64,000 nucleotides of DNA from Pseudomonas shahriarae (GTDB taxonomy: Bacteria; Pseudomonadota; Gammaproteobacteria; Pseudomonadales; Pseudomonadaceae), in the NCBI RefSeq assembly GCF_014268455.2, contig NZ_CP077085.1, positions 3,265,001-3,329,000 on the forward strand, written 5' to 3'. The notes beneath the pieces were generated by a model. That model did not search any database. It had not been told where the DNA came from and saw only the letters and a program-made list of their open reading frames with translations. The translations under genes were made by a program, and so were the position numbers. Positions 26,334-35,405 of the stretch are shown here, one piece after another; the first letter of the stretch is position 1, and each line of letters begins with the position of its first letter.

Positions 26334-27332
26334 ATGACCCAGCAGCCCCTTTCAGAAGCCGAATATGACGCCGTCACCGATGCTGCCGCGCATTGGTGTA
26401 TGCGCCTGCATGCTTTTGATTGCACGGCGGCCGAACGCCAGGCGTTCGAAGAGTGGCACGACGCGCATCCCCTGCATGCTTTCGAATATGCGGCCATGCT
26501 GGAAATCTGGGATGTGGCCGACCATTTGCCACGCAGCAACGTGCCCTCCCCGCCCCCGGTGCAGGTCCCGCCACCCAGCCGCTGGCGCACCTATGCAGTG
26601 GCTGCCGCCATCTCGTTGATGGCCCTGCCCCTGGCCGCTTTCACGGGCTGGGAAGCGGGTTGGCTGCCCAGTTCCTATGAGCATTACCTCGCCGAAGGCG
26701 GCTTGCGCCAGGTGACCCTGGCCGATGGCAGCGAAGTGGAACTGAACCTGGGTACCGAGTTGGTCTACAGCAACTATAAAGATGAGCGCCGGGCCACCCT
26801 GAAAAAAGGTGAAGCGTTCTTTAAGGTCAGCCATGACCGCGAACACCCGTTTGTGGTGCGCGCCGGTACCGGGCAGATCCGAGTGACAGGCACCCAGTTC
26901 AACGTCTGGAAATACGACGACCAGGTGCGGGTCATGTTGCTGGAGGGTTCGGTGAAGATCAGCAGCGATGCCAGCCACAGCGGCGTGAGCCTCACTCCCG
27001 GAATGCAGGCCAGTTACCACGGGGGCGATGCGCAACCACAGCTACAGGCATTCAACCCCCATGATCCGGCGCTGGCCTGGCGCACCGGCAAGTTGATCCT
27101 CGACAACCTGGCACTGGTGGATGCCCTGCCCCTGATCAACCGTTACCTGAGCAAACCGGTGATGCTGGCCGATACCGGTACCGGCAATATCCGTATTGGC
27201 GGGATCTACGATATCCATGAAGTCACCCACCTGGTGTCGTCCCTGCCCAAGGTACTGCCGGTCTACCTGACCCAGAACCAGGATGGCAACACCGTCCTCA
27301 ACTCGATACCGCGCAAAGTCCCCAAGACCTGA
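26334..27332 (+). CDS. FecR-like membrane anti-sigma/regulator without adjacent ECF sigma gene
   Basis: Single-pass inner-membrane protein of 332 residues. The cytoplasmic DUF4880-type N-terminus (about 1-60, AAHWCMRLHAFDCTAAERQAFEEW) is followed by a proline-rich linker, one membrane helix (about 85-108) and a periplasmic FecR domain (LADGSEVELNLGTELVYSNY... GQIRVTGTQFNVWKYDDQV). The C-terminal 70 residues resemble the STN-like element seen in many FecR proteins. The ATG at 26334 has AGGAAG in front. FecR genes normally sit behind an ECF sigma gene and before a TonB-dependent receptor; here neither is present. The next genes are the fap amyloid operon, so a link to amyloid control is possible but unproven. 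Confidence 0.88.
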   Translation: MTQQPLSEAEYDAVTDAAAHWCMRLHAFDCTAAERQAFEEWHDAHPLHAFEYAAMLEIWDVADHLPRSNVPSPPPVQVPPPSRWRTYAVAAAISLMALPLAAFTGWEAGWLPSSYEHYLAEGGLRQVTLADGSEVELNLGTELVYSNYKDERRATLKKGEAFFKVSHDREHPFVVRAGTGQIRVTGTQFNVWKYDDQVRVMLLEGSVKISSDASHSGVSLTPGMQASYHGGDAQPQLQAFNPHDPALAWRTGKLILDNLALVDALPLINRYLSKPVMLADTGTGNIRIGGIYDIHEVTHLVSSLPKVLPVYLTQNQDGNTVLNSIPRKVPKT

Positions 27333-27394
27333 CCTTCGCCAAGGCAGCACGGCGTGCATTGCCGGGCAACTGTGCGCGCCGCACTGTCCACTTT

Positions 27395-27477
27395 TGAAAC
27401 ACCCATCACCGCGCAACGCCCCTCTGGCTGTGGATTCATCGGTTCGTCATCAATAGTGTTGCATTGCTGAAACACCC
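27395..27477. promoter_or_regulatory. Candidate upstream activating sequences of the fap operon
   Basis: TGAAACACCC occurs twice, at 27395-27404 and 27468-27477, 73 bases apart and 130-215 bases upstream of the sigma-54 promoter. The second copy completes an imperfect inverted repeat with GTGTT at 27457-27461. The position fits an enhancer for a sigma-54 activator. This is inferred from position and repetition only. Confidence 0.35.
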
Positions 27478-27608
27478 TCTTCCCCCCAGTCTGCTTATGC
27501 CAGGTACCGGTCATTCCCCGATGTCCCGTCTCAGGCCTGATACACCTCGCCCTACGCCCGCCCCGCCAGAAGCCCCAAGCCATTGAAAAACAAGTCAATA
27601 TAAAAAGC

Positions 27609-27622
27609 GGCACAGCTCCTGC
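27609..27622 (+). promoter_or_regulatory. Candidate sigma-54 (-24/-12) promoter of fapABCDEF
   Basis: CGGCACAGCTCCTGC places GG at 27609-27610 and GC at 27621-27622, the invariant GG-N10-GC of RpoN promoters, with two mismatches to TGGCAC-N5-TTGC. Transcription would start near 27634, about 43 bases before fapA. A sigma-54 activator gene closes the cluster, which supports the reading. Confidence 0.7.
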
Positions 27623-27676
27623 TCTATTCCTTACAGCGCTGTTTAGGGTCAGCGTCACAGAACAAGGAATGATGCC

Positions 27677-28138
27677 GTGGCAACTCTCAATCAAGGCTCA
27701 CTGAGCCTCCTGCTGATCAGCTGTGTACTCAGCGCCAGTGTGAGCGTGCCCGCCCTCGCCGAAAACGGCGTCATCGTTACCGGGCGCAACGTCCAAGGCC
27801 ATATGGCCGGGCGTTCTTCCTTCGGACCGGATCCTTATCCCACTACGGCCAATGCCAATCCTGGCGCGCAGATTCTACGCTCGACGACTAACGGCGAACT
27901 CAGCGACAACGACTTCGCAGGGGTCAGCAGTGGTTCCAGCATCACTCGATCCATCCTGCCCAATGGCACCCTCCCTGGCTTGAGCACCACCCATGGCAGC
28001 AGCGCCTCCGGGCTGGGTGCCGGCGCGGCTGCGGGCCATAGCGGTGGCAGCAGCCTCGGCGGACAGATCAGCGGGACGATTGAGCGTGGCATGGCCCCGC
28101 TGAACAACATCGGCAGCCTGATGGGAGGCCAGCAATGA
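27677..28138 (+). CDS. fapA: Functional amyloid operon protein FapA
   Basis: First gene of the Fap operon. The 153-residue periplasmic protein has a signal peptide (about 1-28, ending ALA) and a low-complexity body rich in G, S, N and T ([22 protein letters not shown]). FapA is reported to act as a chaperone-like factor that influences the FapB/FapC ratio of the fibre. The start is a GTG at 27677 preceded by AAGGA; an overlapping ATG at 27672 is out of frame. The stop overlaps the fapB ATG by 4 bases. Confidence 0.9.
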   Translation: MATLNQGSLSLLLISCVLSASVSVPALAENGVIVTGRNVQGHMAGRSSFGPDPYPTTANANPGAQILRSTTNGELSDNDFAGVSSGSSITRSILPNGTLPGLSTTHGSSASGLGAGAAAGHSGGSSLGGQISGTIERGMAPLNNIGSLMGGQQ

Positions 28139-28689
28139 AGCGCTCGTGGCTGATGCTCGCCGTGCTGGGTAGCTGCGCCGCGATGGCAGACAGCAATAAC
28201 AACGCACTTATCGACAGCTCAGGCCAGCAGTACAGCGGCGTCGCTTCCATCAACCAGGCCGCTGGCAACCAGCAACAGCAGATCAATAGCCGTGCGATTA
28301 CGGTCGGTGGCCAATCCACTGACGTACTGGTGCAGCGGCTCGATGGCCAGGTCGACCCGTCCCTGAATGCCAGCGCGGCGATCCAGGGTTCATCTTTCAG
28401 CAATGGCAACGGTGTACTGGGCGTCAACCAGTCGGCCGGGGCCAACAACCAGACAATCAATGCGGTGCGGATCAGCATCAACCCAGGCCCGCAAAGCATT
28501 GATGACAGCGTCCTGTCGCAACAGAACATGACGCTGCTACCAGACTCCCGATCCTCCTCTACCACTGGCAGCCGCCAGGTCGTTACCAGCGACCAGGCCT
28601 TCACCGGCAGCCGTGGAGTGGTACAGGTGAATCAGAGTGCAGGGGTGGGGAACCGCATGGCTAACACCCTCGGTATCACTATCAAGTAA
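28135..28689 (+). CDS. fapB: Minor amyloid subunit / nucleator FapB
   Basis: Exported amyloid protein of 184 residues. After a signal peptide (about 1-18, ending AMA) come three imperfect repeats centred on [34 protein letters not shown] and [17 protein letters not shown], the N/Q/G-rich pattern that forms cross-beta fibrils. In the Fap system FapB is a minor component proposed to nucleate FapC. Translation is coupled to fapA (ATGA overlap). A perfect inverted repeat begins in its last codons. Confidence 0.92.
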   Translation: MKRSWLMLAVLGSCAAMADSNNNALIDSSGQQYSGVASINQAAGNQQQQINSRAITVGGQSTDVLVQRLDGQVDPSLNASAAIQGSSFSNGNGVLGVNQSAGANNQTINAVRISINPGPQSIDDSVLSQQNMTLLPDSRSSSTTGSRQVVTSDQAFTGSRGVVQVNQSAGVGNRMANTLGITIK

Positions 28690-28700
28690 CTGCTTGATAG
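28679..28700 (+). promoter_or_regulatory. Hairpin at the fapB/fapC junction
   Basis: CTATCAAG (28679-28686) and CTTGATAG (28693-28700) form a perfect 8-base stem around TAACTG, spanning the fapB stop codon. A second imperfect stem (GTGTTTGT / ACCAACAC) follows. No U-run follows, so mRNA processing or stabilisation of the fapC message is likelier than termination. Confidence 0.5.
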
Positions 28701-28757
28701 GTGTTTGTTAGGCCGTACCAACACTTAACCAACTAATTAGAAGCAAGGAGATACACC

Positions 28758-29516
28758 ATGAAACCTACAATGGCTCTCAAACCACTGGTTTTTGCTCTGG
28801 CTGCGCTCATGGCTGTTGCTGCACAAGCGGGTAACGAAAACAAGTGGACGCCAACCCCTGCCCCTAGCGGCACCGTTGCAGCGGTTGTGACCGACTCTCA
28901 ACTGAGCAAAGACAACAAGTTCGACGACACCAAAACCAACAACGACGCCTCGGCCAACCAGTCGCTGAACAACAGCGACGGTAACCTGGGCGCCAACGTT
29001 GCCGCAGGCAGCGGTAACCAACAAGACAACAGCGCAGCCATCACCAGCAGTGCTGCCAAGGATGCCCTGGCGGTTTTCGCGATCGTAGACGTCGAGCAAA
29101 CATCCAAAGACAACAAGTTCACCAACAAAGGCACGCAAAACGATGCTTCGCTGAACAACTCGGCGAACAACAGCTCGGGTAACGTGGGTGTCAACGTCAC
29201 CGCAGGCCAAGGCAACCAGCAGAAAAACAACCTGGCAATCGTAACCTCAGACGGCAAAAACATTGGCGCTGCGGCCGTCACCAGCCAGGAATCGTTGAAC
29301 AACACCTTCCTCAACACTGCTTCGGCTGGCAAAGGCTACGGCAACTGGGGCAAGACCTACGTCAACAACGATGCCTCCATCAACCACTCGGGTAACAATG
29401 CTTCCGGCAACATCGGAATCAACGTGTCCGCGGGTTCTGGCAACCAGCAATCCAACTCCCTGTCCCTGGGCAGCGGTTGCACCCAGTGCGCAGCTGGCAG
29501 CGGCGTACGCTTCTGA
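28758..29516 (+). CDS. fapC: Major functional amyloid subunit FapC
   Basis: Main fibre-forming protein of the extracellular amyloid. The 252-residue precursor has a signal peptide (about 1-24) and three amyloid repeats: R1 about 53-95, R2 about 119-161, R3 about 200-236. Each carries the NDAS...N...G-N-x-G-x-N-V-x-A-G-x-GNQQ core. The linkers are short (about 23 and 38 residues), resembling the P. fluorescens-type protein rather than species with a long L2. The C-terminal CxxC motif is present (C241 TQ C244). AAGGAG precedes the ATG at ideal spacing, stronger than for the other fap genes. An intrinsic hairpin follows the stop. Confidence 0.95.
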   Translation: MKPTMALKPLVFALAALMAVAAQAGNENKWTPTPAPSGTVAAVVTDSQLSKDNKFDDTKTNNDASANQSLNNSDGNLGANVAAGSGNQQDNSAAITSSAAKDALAVFAIVDVEQTSKDNKFTNKGTQNDASLNNSANNSSGNVGVNVTAGQGNQQKNNLAIVTSDGKNIGAAAVTSQESLNNTFLNTASAGKGYGNWGKTYVNNDASINHSGNNASGNIGINVSAGSGNQQSNSLSLGSGCTQCAAGSGVRF

Positions 29517-29527
29517 CCTGACGCAGA

Positions 29528-29551
29528 GGGCCTTGGCAACAAGGCCCTTTT
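29528..29551 (+). terminator. Intrinsic hairpin between fapC and fapD (attenuator)
   Basis: GGGCCTT (29528-29534) pairs with AAGGCCC (29541-29547) around a 6-base loop and is followed by TTTTCT. The stem is short, so partial termination is expected. It lies inside the operon, 30 bases before fapD. Confidence 0.7.
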
Positions 29552-29581
29552 CTATTCCCGTGTCCACCCGGTCATTCGATC

Positions 29582-30262
29582 ATGCGCCTCGCGACCCTGT
29601 GCCTGCTGTTAATCCTCACCGGCCCTTCCTGGGCAGGGCAAATGGCGATTTCCGCCATGCCCGGCGGTGCGGTGATTTTCAAGAAGGTCGAGAGCATCCG
29701 CGAGCGACGGTTCGCCAACCTGGTGGAACAGAAAACCGATTTCAGCTGCGGTGCCGCAGCACTCGCCACCATCCTGCGCCAGGGCTACTGGCTGGATGTT
29801 GACGAAGAACACGTCATCAAGGGCATGCTGGTCAACGCCGACCAGGACCTGGTACGCACCCAGGGCTTTTCCATGCTGGACATGAAGCGCTACCTCGAAA
29901 GCATTGGCATGCGGGCCAGGGGCTACAAGATCGGGGCGGACACCCTGACAACGGTGAAGATTCCGGTGGTGGTGCTCCTGGATATCCGTGGCTACAAGCA
30001 CTTTGTGGTGATGCAGCGCGCAGAGAAAGACTGGATCTATATCGGCGACCCGGTACTGGGTAACAAACGCTACTCGCGGGACGACTTCCTCGCCGGATGG
30101 AACGGCATCGTGTTTGCGGTGCTGGGTGAAGGCTACGACAAGGCCAACGCCCTGCTCGATCCGCCGATCCCGTTGACCGCCAAGGGCAAAATGAACGAGT
30201 TCCGGCCCGTGGGCGACGCCGAGCTGATGGACTTCGGTTTCATCCAGAGCGACTTCTTCTAG
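29582..30262 (+). CDS. fapD: C39-family peptidase FapD of the amyloid system
   Basis: Periplasmic cysteine peptidase-like protein of 226 residues needed for Fap biogenesis. It has a signal peptide (about 1-19, ending SWA). The papain-like C39 core retains the catalytic Cys in DFSCGAAALATIL (C56), the His in GYKHFVVMQ (H140) and the Asp in YIGDPVLG (D156). It is therefore predicted to be active; the natural substrate is thought to be another Fap protein or the secretion machinery. It follows the fapC hairpin by 30 bases. Confidence 0.92.
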   Translation: MRLATLCLLLILTGPSWAGQMAISAMPGGAVIFKKVESIRERRFANLVEQKTDFSCGAAALATILRQGYWLDVDEEHVIKGMLVNADQDLVRTQGFSMLDMKRYLESIGMRARGYKIGADTLTTVKIPVVVLLDIRGYKHFVVMQRAEKDWIYIGDPVLGNKRYSRDDFLAGWNGIVFAVLGEGYDKANALLDPPIPLTAKGKMNEFRPVGDAELMDFGFIQSDFF

Positions 30263-30296
30263 AAGCGCCATAAGGAGCAGGAAGCTCCGGGAGCAG

Positions 30297-31046
30297 ATGA
30301 TGAACACTTACCGTTGGCTGACGGTCCTGTGCCTGGCAGCCTCAATGCCCGCTTATGCAGCCTCGGCGTTCAAGCCGATTGAAATAAATGACGCTGAACT
30401 GGCCGAACTGCGCGGCCGCTTCGTCATGCCGGGGCGGATTGTCAGCTTCGGTATTGTGATGAGCACCACCTGGACCAACGCTGCAGGCGATACCAGCACC
30501 GTCAAGGCCAACATGCAGATCGACTCCTCCACCATCACGCCGCAGTTCTATGTGCAGACCACTGGCGAGACCGGCAAGGGCAGCGACCGCCCCACGGGTA
30601 CCGGTACGGTCATCGGCGGCTCCGGACTGGGTACCGGCGCCGGCGTGACACAAACCGTACGCGCCGCGGGCGATGGCAATACGGCCTATAACAACGTCGG
30701 GATCAATGTCAGTGAGAACGGCCTGGCGCCCGCCAATCTGGTGCAGTCGGGCCAGGTACTGGTCGCCGGCGGTTCGATCTCTGGTAATAGCGCCGCTGGC
30801 AAGGTGAGTGTTTCTGCCAATAACGGCGGCCTGCAGATGGCGATTCAGGCCAACCATAATCAGGGCAGCGCCGTGCAGCAGATCGGCGGCGGCAATGTGC
30901 TGCAAGGCACGATTCTGCAAGGCAATAGCAACTTCGTTAATAACATGACCCAACTGAATGTCGTGCTCGGTAGCAACGGACTAAACAACGTGGCACTGAA
31001 CTGCAACCTGGACCAACTCAAGGGTCTACGCACTCTCGGTTATTGA
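30297..31046 (+). CDS. fapE: Minor amyloid/extracellular component FapE
   Basis: Exported protein of 249 residues. The signal peptide (about 1-21, ending AYA) is followed by FKPIEINDAELAELRGRFVMPGRIVSFG, characteristic of FapE. A G/T/N-rich middle and a C-terminal half with N/Q repeats (QANHNQGSAVQQIGGGNVLQGTILQGNSNF) follow. FapE has been found as a minor constituent of purified fibres. Two adjacent ATGs (30297 and 30300) are both possible starts, differing by one residue. I see a single Cys near the C-terminus rather than the CxxC of FapC. Confidence 0.9.
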   Translation: MMNTYRWLTVLCLAASMPAYAASAFKPIEINDAELAELRGRFVMPGRIVSFGIVMSTTWTNAAGDTSTVKANMQIDSSTITPQFYVQTTGETGKGSDRPTGTGTVIGGSGLGTGAGVTQTVRAAGDGNTAYNNVGINVSENGLAPANLVQSGQVLVAGGSISGNSAAGKVSVSANNGGLQMAIQANHNQGSAVQQIGGGNVLQGTILQGNSNFVNNMTQLNVVLGSNGLNNVALNCNLDQLKGLRTLGY

Positions 31047-31077
31047 ACTACGCTGACCCTCGACACTTACGCATTAG

Positions 31078-32382
<1,305 letters not shown>

Positions 32383-32419
32383 ACGCGCCTACAGGGAATG
32401 GCGAGTTTGAGATAAGGAA

Positions 32420-32458
32420 AAGCCCCGCCGCGATAAGGGTCGCGACGGGGCTTTTTTT
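32420..32458. terminator. Bidirectional terminator closing fap and the sigma-54 activator gene
   Basis: AAGCCCCG-C-CGCG pairs with CGCG-A-CGGGGCTT (one internal mismatch) around an 8-base loop, with seven T on the right and an A-run on the left. It lies between convergent genes. Confidence 0.88.
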
Positions 32459-32465
32459 ACCCGCC

Positions 32466-33791
32466 CTAGCGGATCTGGTGTTTGTGCAGTAACCGGTAGA
32501 AGGTGGGCCGGGAAACCCCCAGGACCCGGGCGGCAACACTCAGGTTGTCGCTGTGGCGGTTCAGCACATCGCACAGCGCCTGGCGTTCGGCGCGGTGCTT
32601 ATAGTCTTCTAGTGTAGCCATGGGCAGCGCGATTGCCTTTTGGCTTTGCAAACCCAGGTCGGCCGCTTCGATTTGCCGCCCTTCGGCCAGGACCAGACCG
32701 CGCCGCACCCGGTTGGCCAGTTCGCGCACATTGCCCGGCCAACCATGCTTGCCCATGGCGAGCAGCGCGTCCTCGCTGAAACTGCGCGGACGGCGCCCGG
32801 TTTCCTGGCTGTAGAACCGGGAAAAATGATTGGCCAGCATCCCCACATCGCCATGGCGCTCACGCAGCGGTGCGGTGAGCACTTGCAGGACATTGAGCCG
32901 GTAGTACAAGTCTTCGCGGAAGGTGCCCTTTTCGATGGCCGCTTCCAGATCGACGTGTGTCGCGGCCAACACCCTGACATCCACCGGGATCGGCTGGCTG
33001 CCACCGACACGCTCGATATGTTTTTCCTGGAGAAAGCGCAACAGGTTGGCTTGCAACTCCATCGGCAGGTCACCGATCTCGTCGAGGAACAGGGTGCCGC
33101 CATTGGCCGCTTCGATGCGCCCGATCTTGCGTTGGTGGGCGCCGGTAAATGCACCTTTTTCATGGCCAAACAGTTCGGACTGGATCAGGTGTTCCGGAAT
33201 AGCCCCGCAATTGATCGCCACGAATGGCTTGGCGTGCCGCTGGGATTGCCGGTGCAAGGTCTTGGCCACCAGTTCCTTGCCGGTGCCGCTGTCGCCACGG
33301 ATCAGAATCGGCGACTCGGTAGGGGCCAGTTTCGCCAGCAGTTTGCGCAGTTCGCGGATTGGCCGGCTGTCACCCAACAGTTCATGTTCGGGCTCGGCCA
33401 CATAGGCGCAGCCTTTACCCCGCAAGCGCGCCATGCCAAAGGCCCGGCCCAGGGTGACCTGGACGCGCGCCACATCGAACGGCAAGGTATGGAAGTCAAA
33501 AAACCATTCACAGACAAAGTCGCCGACATTCTGCAGGCGCAGCATCTCGGGGCTGAGCACGGCTATCCATTCGGTACCGCTGCGACTGATCAGCTCCTTG
33601 ACCGCCTCGGGTCGCTCCAGGTGTTTGGGCTGGAGTCGCAATAATCCTACGTCACAGGTGCGATCGCCCAAGGCATCCAGGGCACAGCTGTCCACTGCCC
33701 ATCCAGCCGCCCGCAAACCAGGCAATAACTGGTGGCAGTCGTCACAGGGATCGACCACAAGCAAGCGACGCAGGGCTGGTGTAACAACCAT
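32466..33791 (-). CDS. Sigma-54-dependent transcriptional activator (VpsR-like N-terminus)
   Basis: Enhancer-binding protein of 441 residues. The N-terminal domain (1-125) resembles the VpsR/atypical-receiver type: LRRLLVVDP at the start, but no clear phospho-acceptor Asp in a canonical setting. The AAA+ domain has Walker A GDSGTGKE (166-173), the sigma-54 contact loop GAFTGA (213-218) and Walker B TLFLDEIGDLP (about 235-245). A Fis-type helix-turn-helix ends the protein (NLSVAARVLGVSRPTFYRLL). AAGGAA precedes the ATG. It is convergent with fapF and, given the -24/-12 sequence before fapA, is the best candidate activator of the amyloid operon; that link is inferred. Confidence 0.92.
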   Translation of the reverse strand: MVVTPALRRLLVVDPCDDCHQLLPGLRAAGWAVDSCALDALGDRTCDVGLLRLQPKHLERPEAVKELISRSGTEWIAVLSPEMLRLQNVGDFVCEWFFDFHTLPFDVARVQVTLGRAFGMARLRGKGCAYVAEPEHELLGDSRPIRELRKLLAKLAPTESPILIRGDSGTGKELVAKTLHRQSQRHAKPFVAINCGAIPEHLIQSELFGHEKGAFTGAHQRKIGRIEAANGGTLFLDEIGDLPMELQANLLRFLQEKHIERVGGSQPIPVDVRVLAATHVDLEAAIEKGTFREDLYYRLNVLQVLTAPLRERHGDVGMLANHFSRFYSQETGRRPRSFSEDALLAMGKHGWPGNVRELANRVRRGLVLAEGRQIEAADLGLQSQKAIALPMATLEDYKHRAERQALCDVLNRHSDNLSVAARVLGVSRPTFYRLLHKHQIR

Positions 33792-34131
33792 GACTGTTCC
33801 TTGGCGTCAAAAACATTAAAGTTATTTAGAAACAACAGTTTGGGCGAGCTGCTCATAACCCTAGCAAGATCTTGACACTACGCTTGTATCGTTTCGCGAT
33901 AAAAGATCTCGGGATACGGCATTTGGCGATCAACCCGCTTTAGTGCGGCGATTTGAATCTTTCCCGGCCTTTCAAAAGCGCCGCTTACATGACGTTAATC
34001 ACGAAAAGTTGAATTTTCTTGTTTTAGCATGTGACCCGTACCCCGTCATCGAGCATCAGTACAGGTACTAGCCGAACGGTAAGCCCAACCGACGGCACAT
34101 CTTTTGATTGGGCACTTAGAGAGAAGACCCC
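33792..34131. other. Divergent intergenic region
   Basis: 340 bases between the sigma-54 activator gene and an 88-codon gene. It is AT-richer than the flanks. TTGACA occurs at 33872-33877 on the plus strand and the small inverted repeat TATCG/CGATA at 33887-33901, but no good -10 at 16-18 bases. A long leader or a small RNA would fit the size; nothing in it lets me name one. Confidence 0.4.
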
Positions 34132-34398
34132 ATGAACGCCCCGCTCCGTATCAACGAAGCTCTTCTGATCGCAGACCGTGCTTTCCAACCCTTTCACTGC
34201 GTGGCCTGGGCCCCACAAGACGGCACTGGCGAGCTGAGCCTGACCGTGATCGACCGCACCGAAAACCGCATCGGGCGCAAACAGATTCCTTGCAGCACTT
34301 ATTCCGATCCAAAACAATTGGAAACCCTGCTGCTGCAAGCCCGCGCCGAACTCAATGGCGAAGGCTATCAGCTACAGTCCTGGGCAATGCCCAAGTAA
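34132..34398 (+). CDS. Small hypothetical protein (88 aa)
   Basis: Soluble 88-residue protein with no signal peptide and no family I can name. It reads MNAPLRINEALLIADRAFQPF at the start, has a central beta-like stretch (LSLTVIDRTENRIGRKQI) and a helical C-terminus (LETLLLQARAELNGEGYQL). Its ATG is preceded by AGAGAGAAG and it ends before a strong terminator, so it is a well-bounded single-gene unit. The long upstream region (340 bases) is unusual for so short a gene. Confidence 0.8.
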   Translation: MNAPLRINEALLIADRAFQPFHCVAWAPQDGTGELSLTVIDRTENRIGRKQIPCSTYSDPKQLETLLLQARAELNGEGYQLQSWAMPK

Positions 34399-34461
34399 GT
34401 TAACGCAGCTACTGCGACATACCGTCGCTTCTTATATTGGCTGCAACTTGTTAAAACTATT

Positions 34462-34500
34462 AAACCCGTGGCGAGTGAGTTCGACCCTCGCCACGGGTTT
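34462..34500 (+). terminator. Intrinsic terminator of the 88-aa gene
   Basis: A perfect 14-base stem, AAACCCGTGGCGAG / CTCGCCACGGGTTT, with an 11-base loop. Three T residues end the stem and a fourth follows. The A-run side also allows termination on the minus strand. Confidence 0.88.
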
Positions 34501-34580
34501 TGCGTGCCTGCAACTTTCGTAGCGCCCTTCTTTATATAGCAGCCATGGCATGATCACTTGATCTTCCAGTGAGCCTTCAG

Positions 34581-35405
34581 TTACTGGCGGTGAAGGATCA
34601 ACCGTTCAATGGCTTCGGCAGCACCGTCCTCGACATTGCTGCCGGTGACCAGGTTGGCCTGACGTTTGACCACCTCTTCTGCCTGCCCCATGGCAATCGA
34701 CAACCCGGCCACTTCAAACATCGCCGGATCATTGCCACCATCGCCGATGGCTGCCGTCTGCTCCAGCGCCACCCCAAGGTGCGCAGCCAGGGTTTTCAGG
34801 GCATCGCCCTTGTTGGCCTTCATTGCGGTGATATCGAGATAGACCGGCTGCGAACGCGAAACCTGAGCCAAGCCTGCAACCTTGGGCTGCAAGCGCGCTT
34901 CCAGCTCGACCAGCAACTGTGCATTGGCGCTGGCGGCGACGATCTTGTCGATCCGCCCCAGGAACGGCTCGAAACTCTCCACCACGACCGGCGCATAACC
35001 GAGGCCATGCTGCTCCCGAGGCACCATCGGGCCCGAGGGGTCACGCAGCAGCCACTCACCATCGGCAAACACCCAGATTTCCACCTCCGGCTGGTCGCAC
35101 AACAGTGCCAGGGTGATCAGCGCCGCCTCTGCCGGCAAGTGGTGGGCTACCAGGATGCTGCCATCCGGGTTCACCAGGGTGCCGCCGTTGAACCCCGCCG
35201 TGGGCACATCGACGCCCAGGGCTTCGATCTGCTGCAACATCGCCCTCGGCGGCCGCCCGGTGGCCAGGCTGAAAAACACCCCGGCTTCGCGCAGCGCCCG
35301 CACGGCAGCGATGGTGCGCTGGCTGAGGCTGTGATCGGGCAGCAACAAGGTGCCGTCCATATCACTCAACAAAAAACGGATGGGGTGAATCGTCTCCTCA
35401 CTCAT
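34581..35405 (-). CDS. Cof-type HAD-IIB phosphatase
   Basis: Haloacid-dehalogenase-superfamily hydrolase of 274 residues. Motif I is LLSDMDGTLLLPDH (nucleophile Asp near residue 14), motif II includes SLATGRP, and motif IV is AIGDGGNDPAMF. The large cap between motifs II and III is of the C2b (Cof) kind, which favours sugar-phosphate substrates. The ATG overlaps the zwf stop by 4 bases, so it is translated with zwf and gnd. A housekeeping phosphatase acting on an intermediate of the oxidative pentose pathway is a possible role. Confidence 0.9.
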   Translation of the reverse strand: MSEETIHPIRFLLSDMDGTLLLPDHSLSQRTIAAVRALREAGVFFSLATGRPPRAMLQQIEALGVDVPTAGFNGGTLVNPDGSILVAHHLPAEAALITLALLCDQPEVEIWVFADGEWLLRDPSGPMVPREQHGLGYAPVVVESFEPFLGRIDKIVAASANAQLLVELEARLQPKVAGLAQVSRSQPVYLDITAMKANKGDALKTLAAHLGVALEQTAAIGDGGNDPAMFEVAGLSIAMGQAEEVVKRQANLVTGSNVEDGAAEAIERLILHRQ

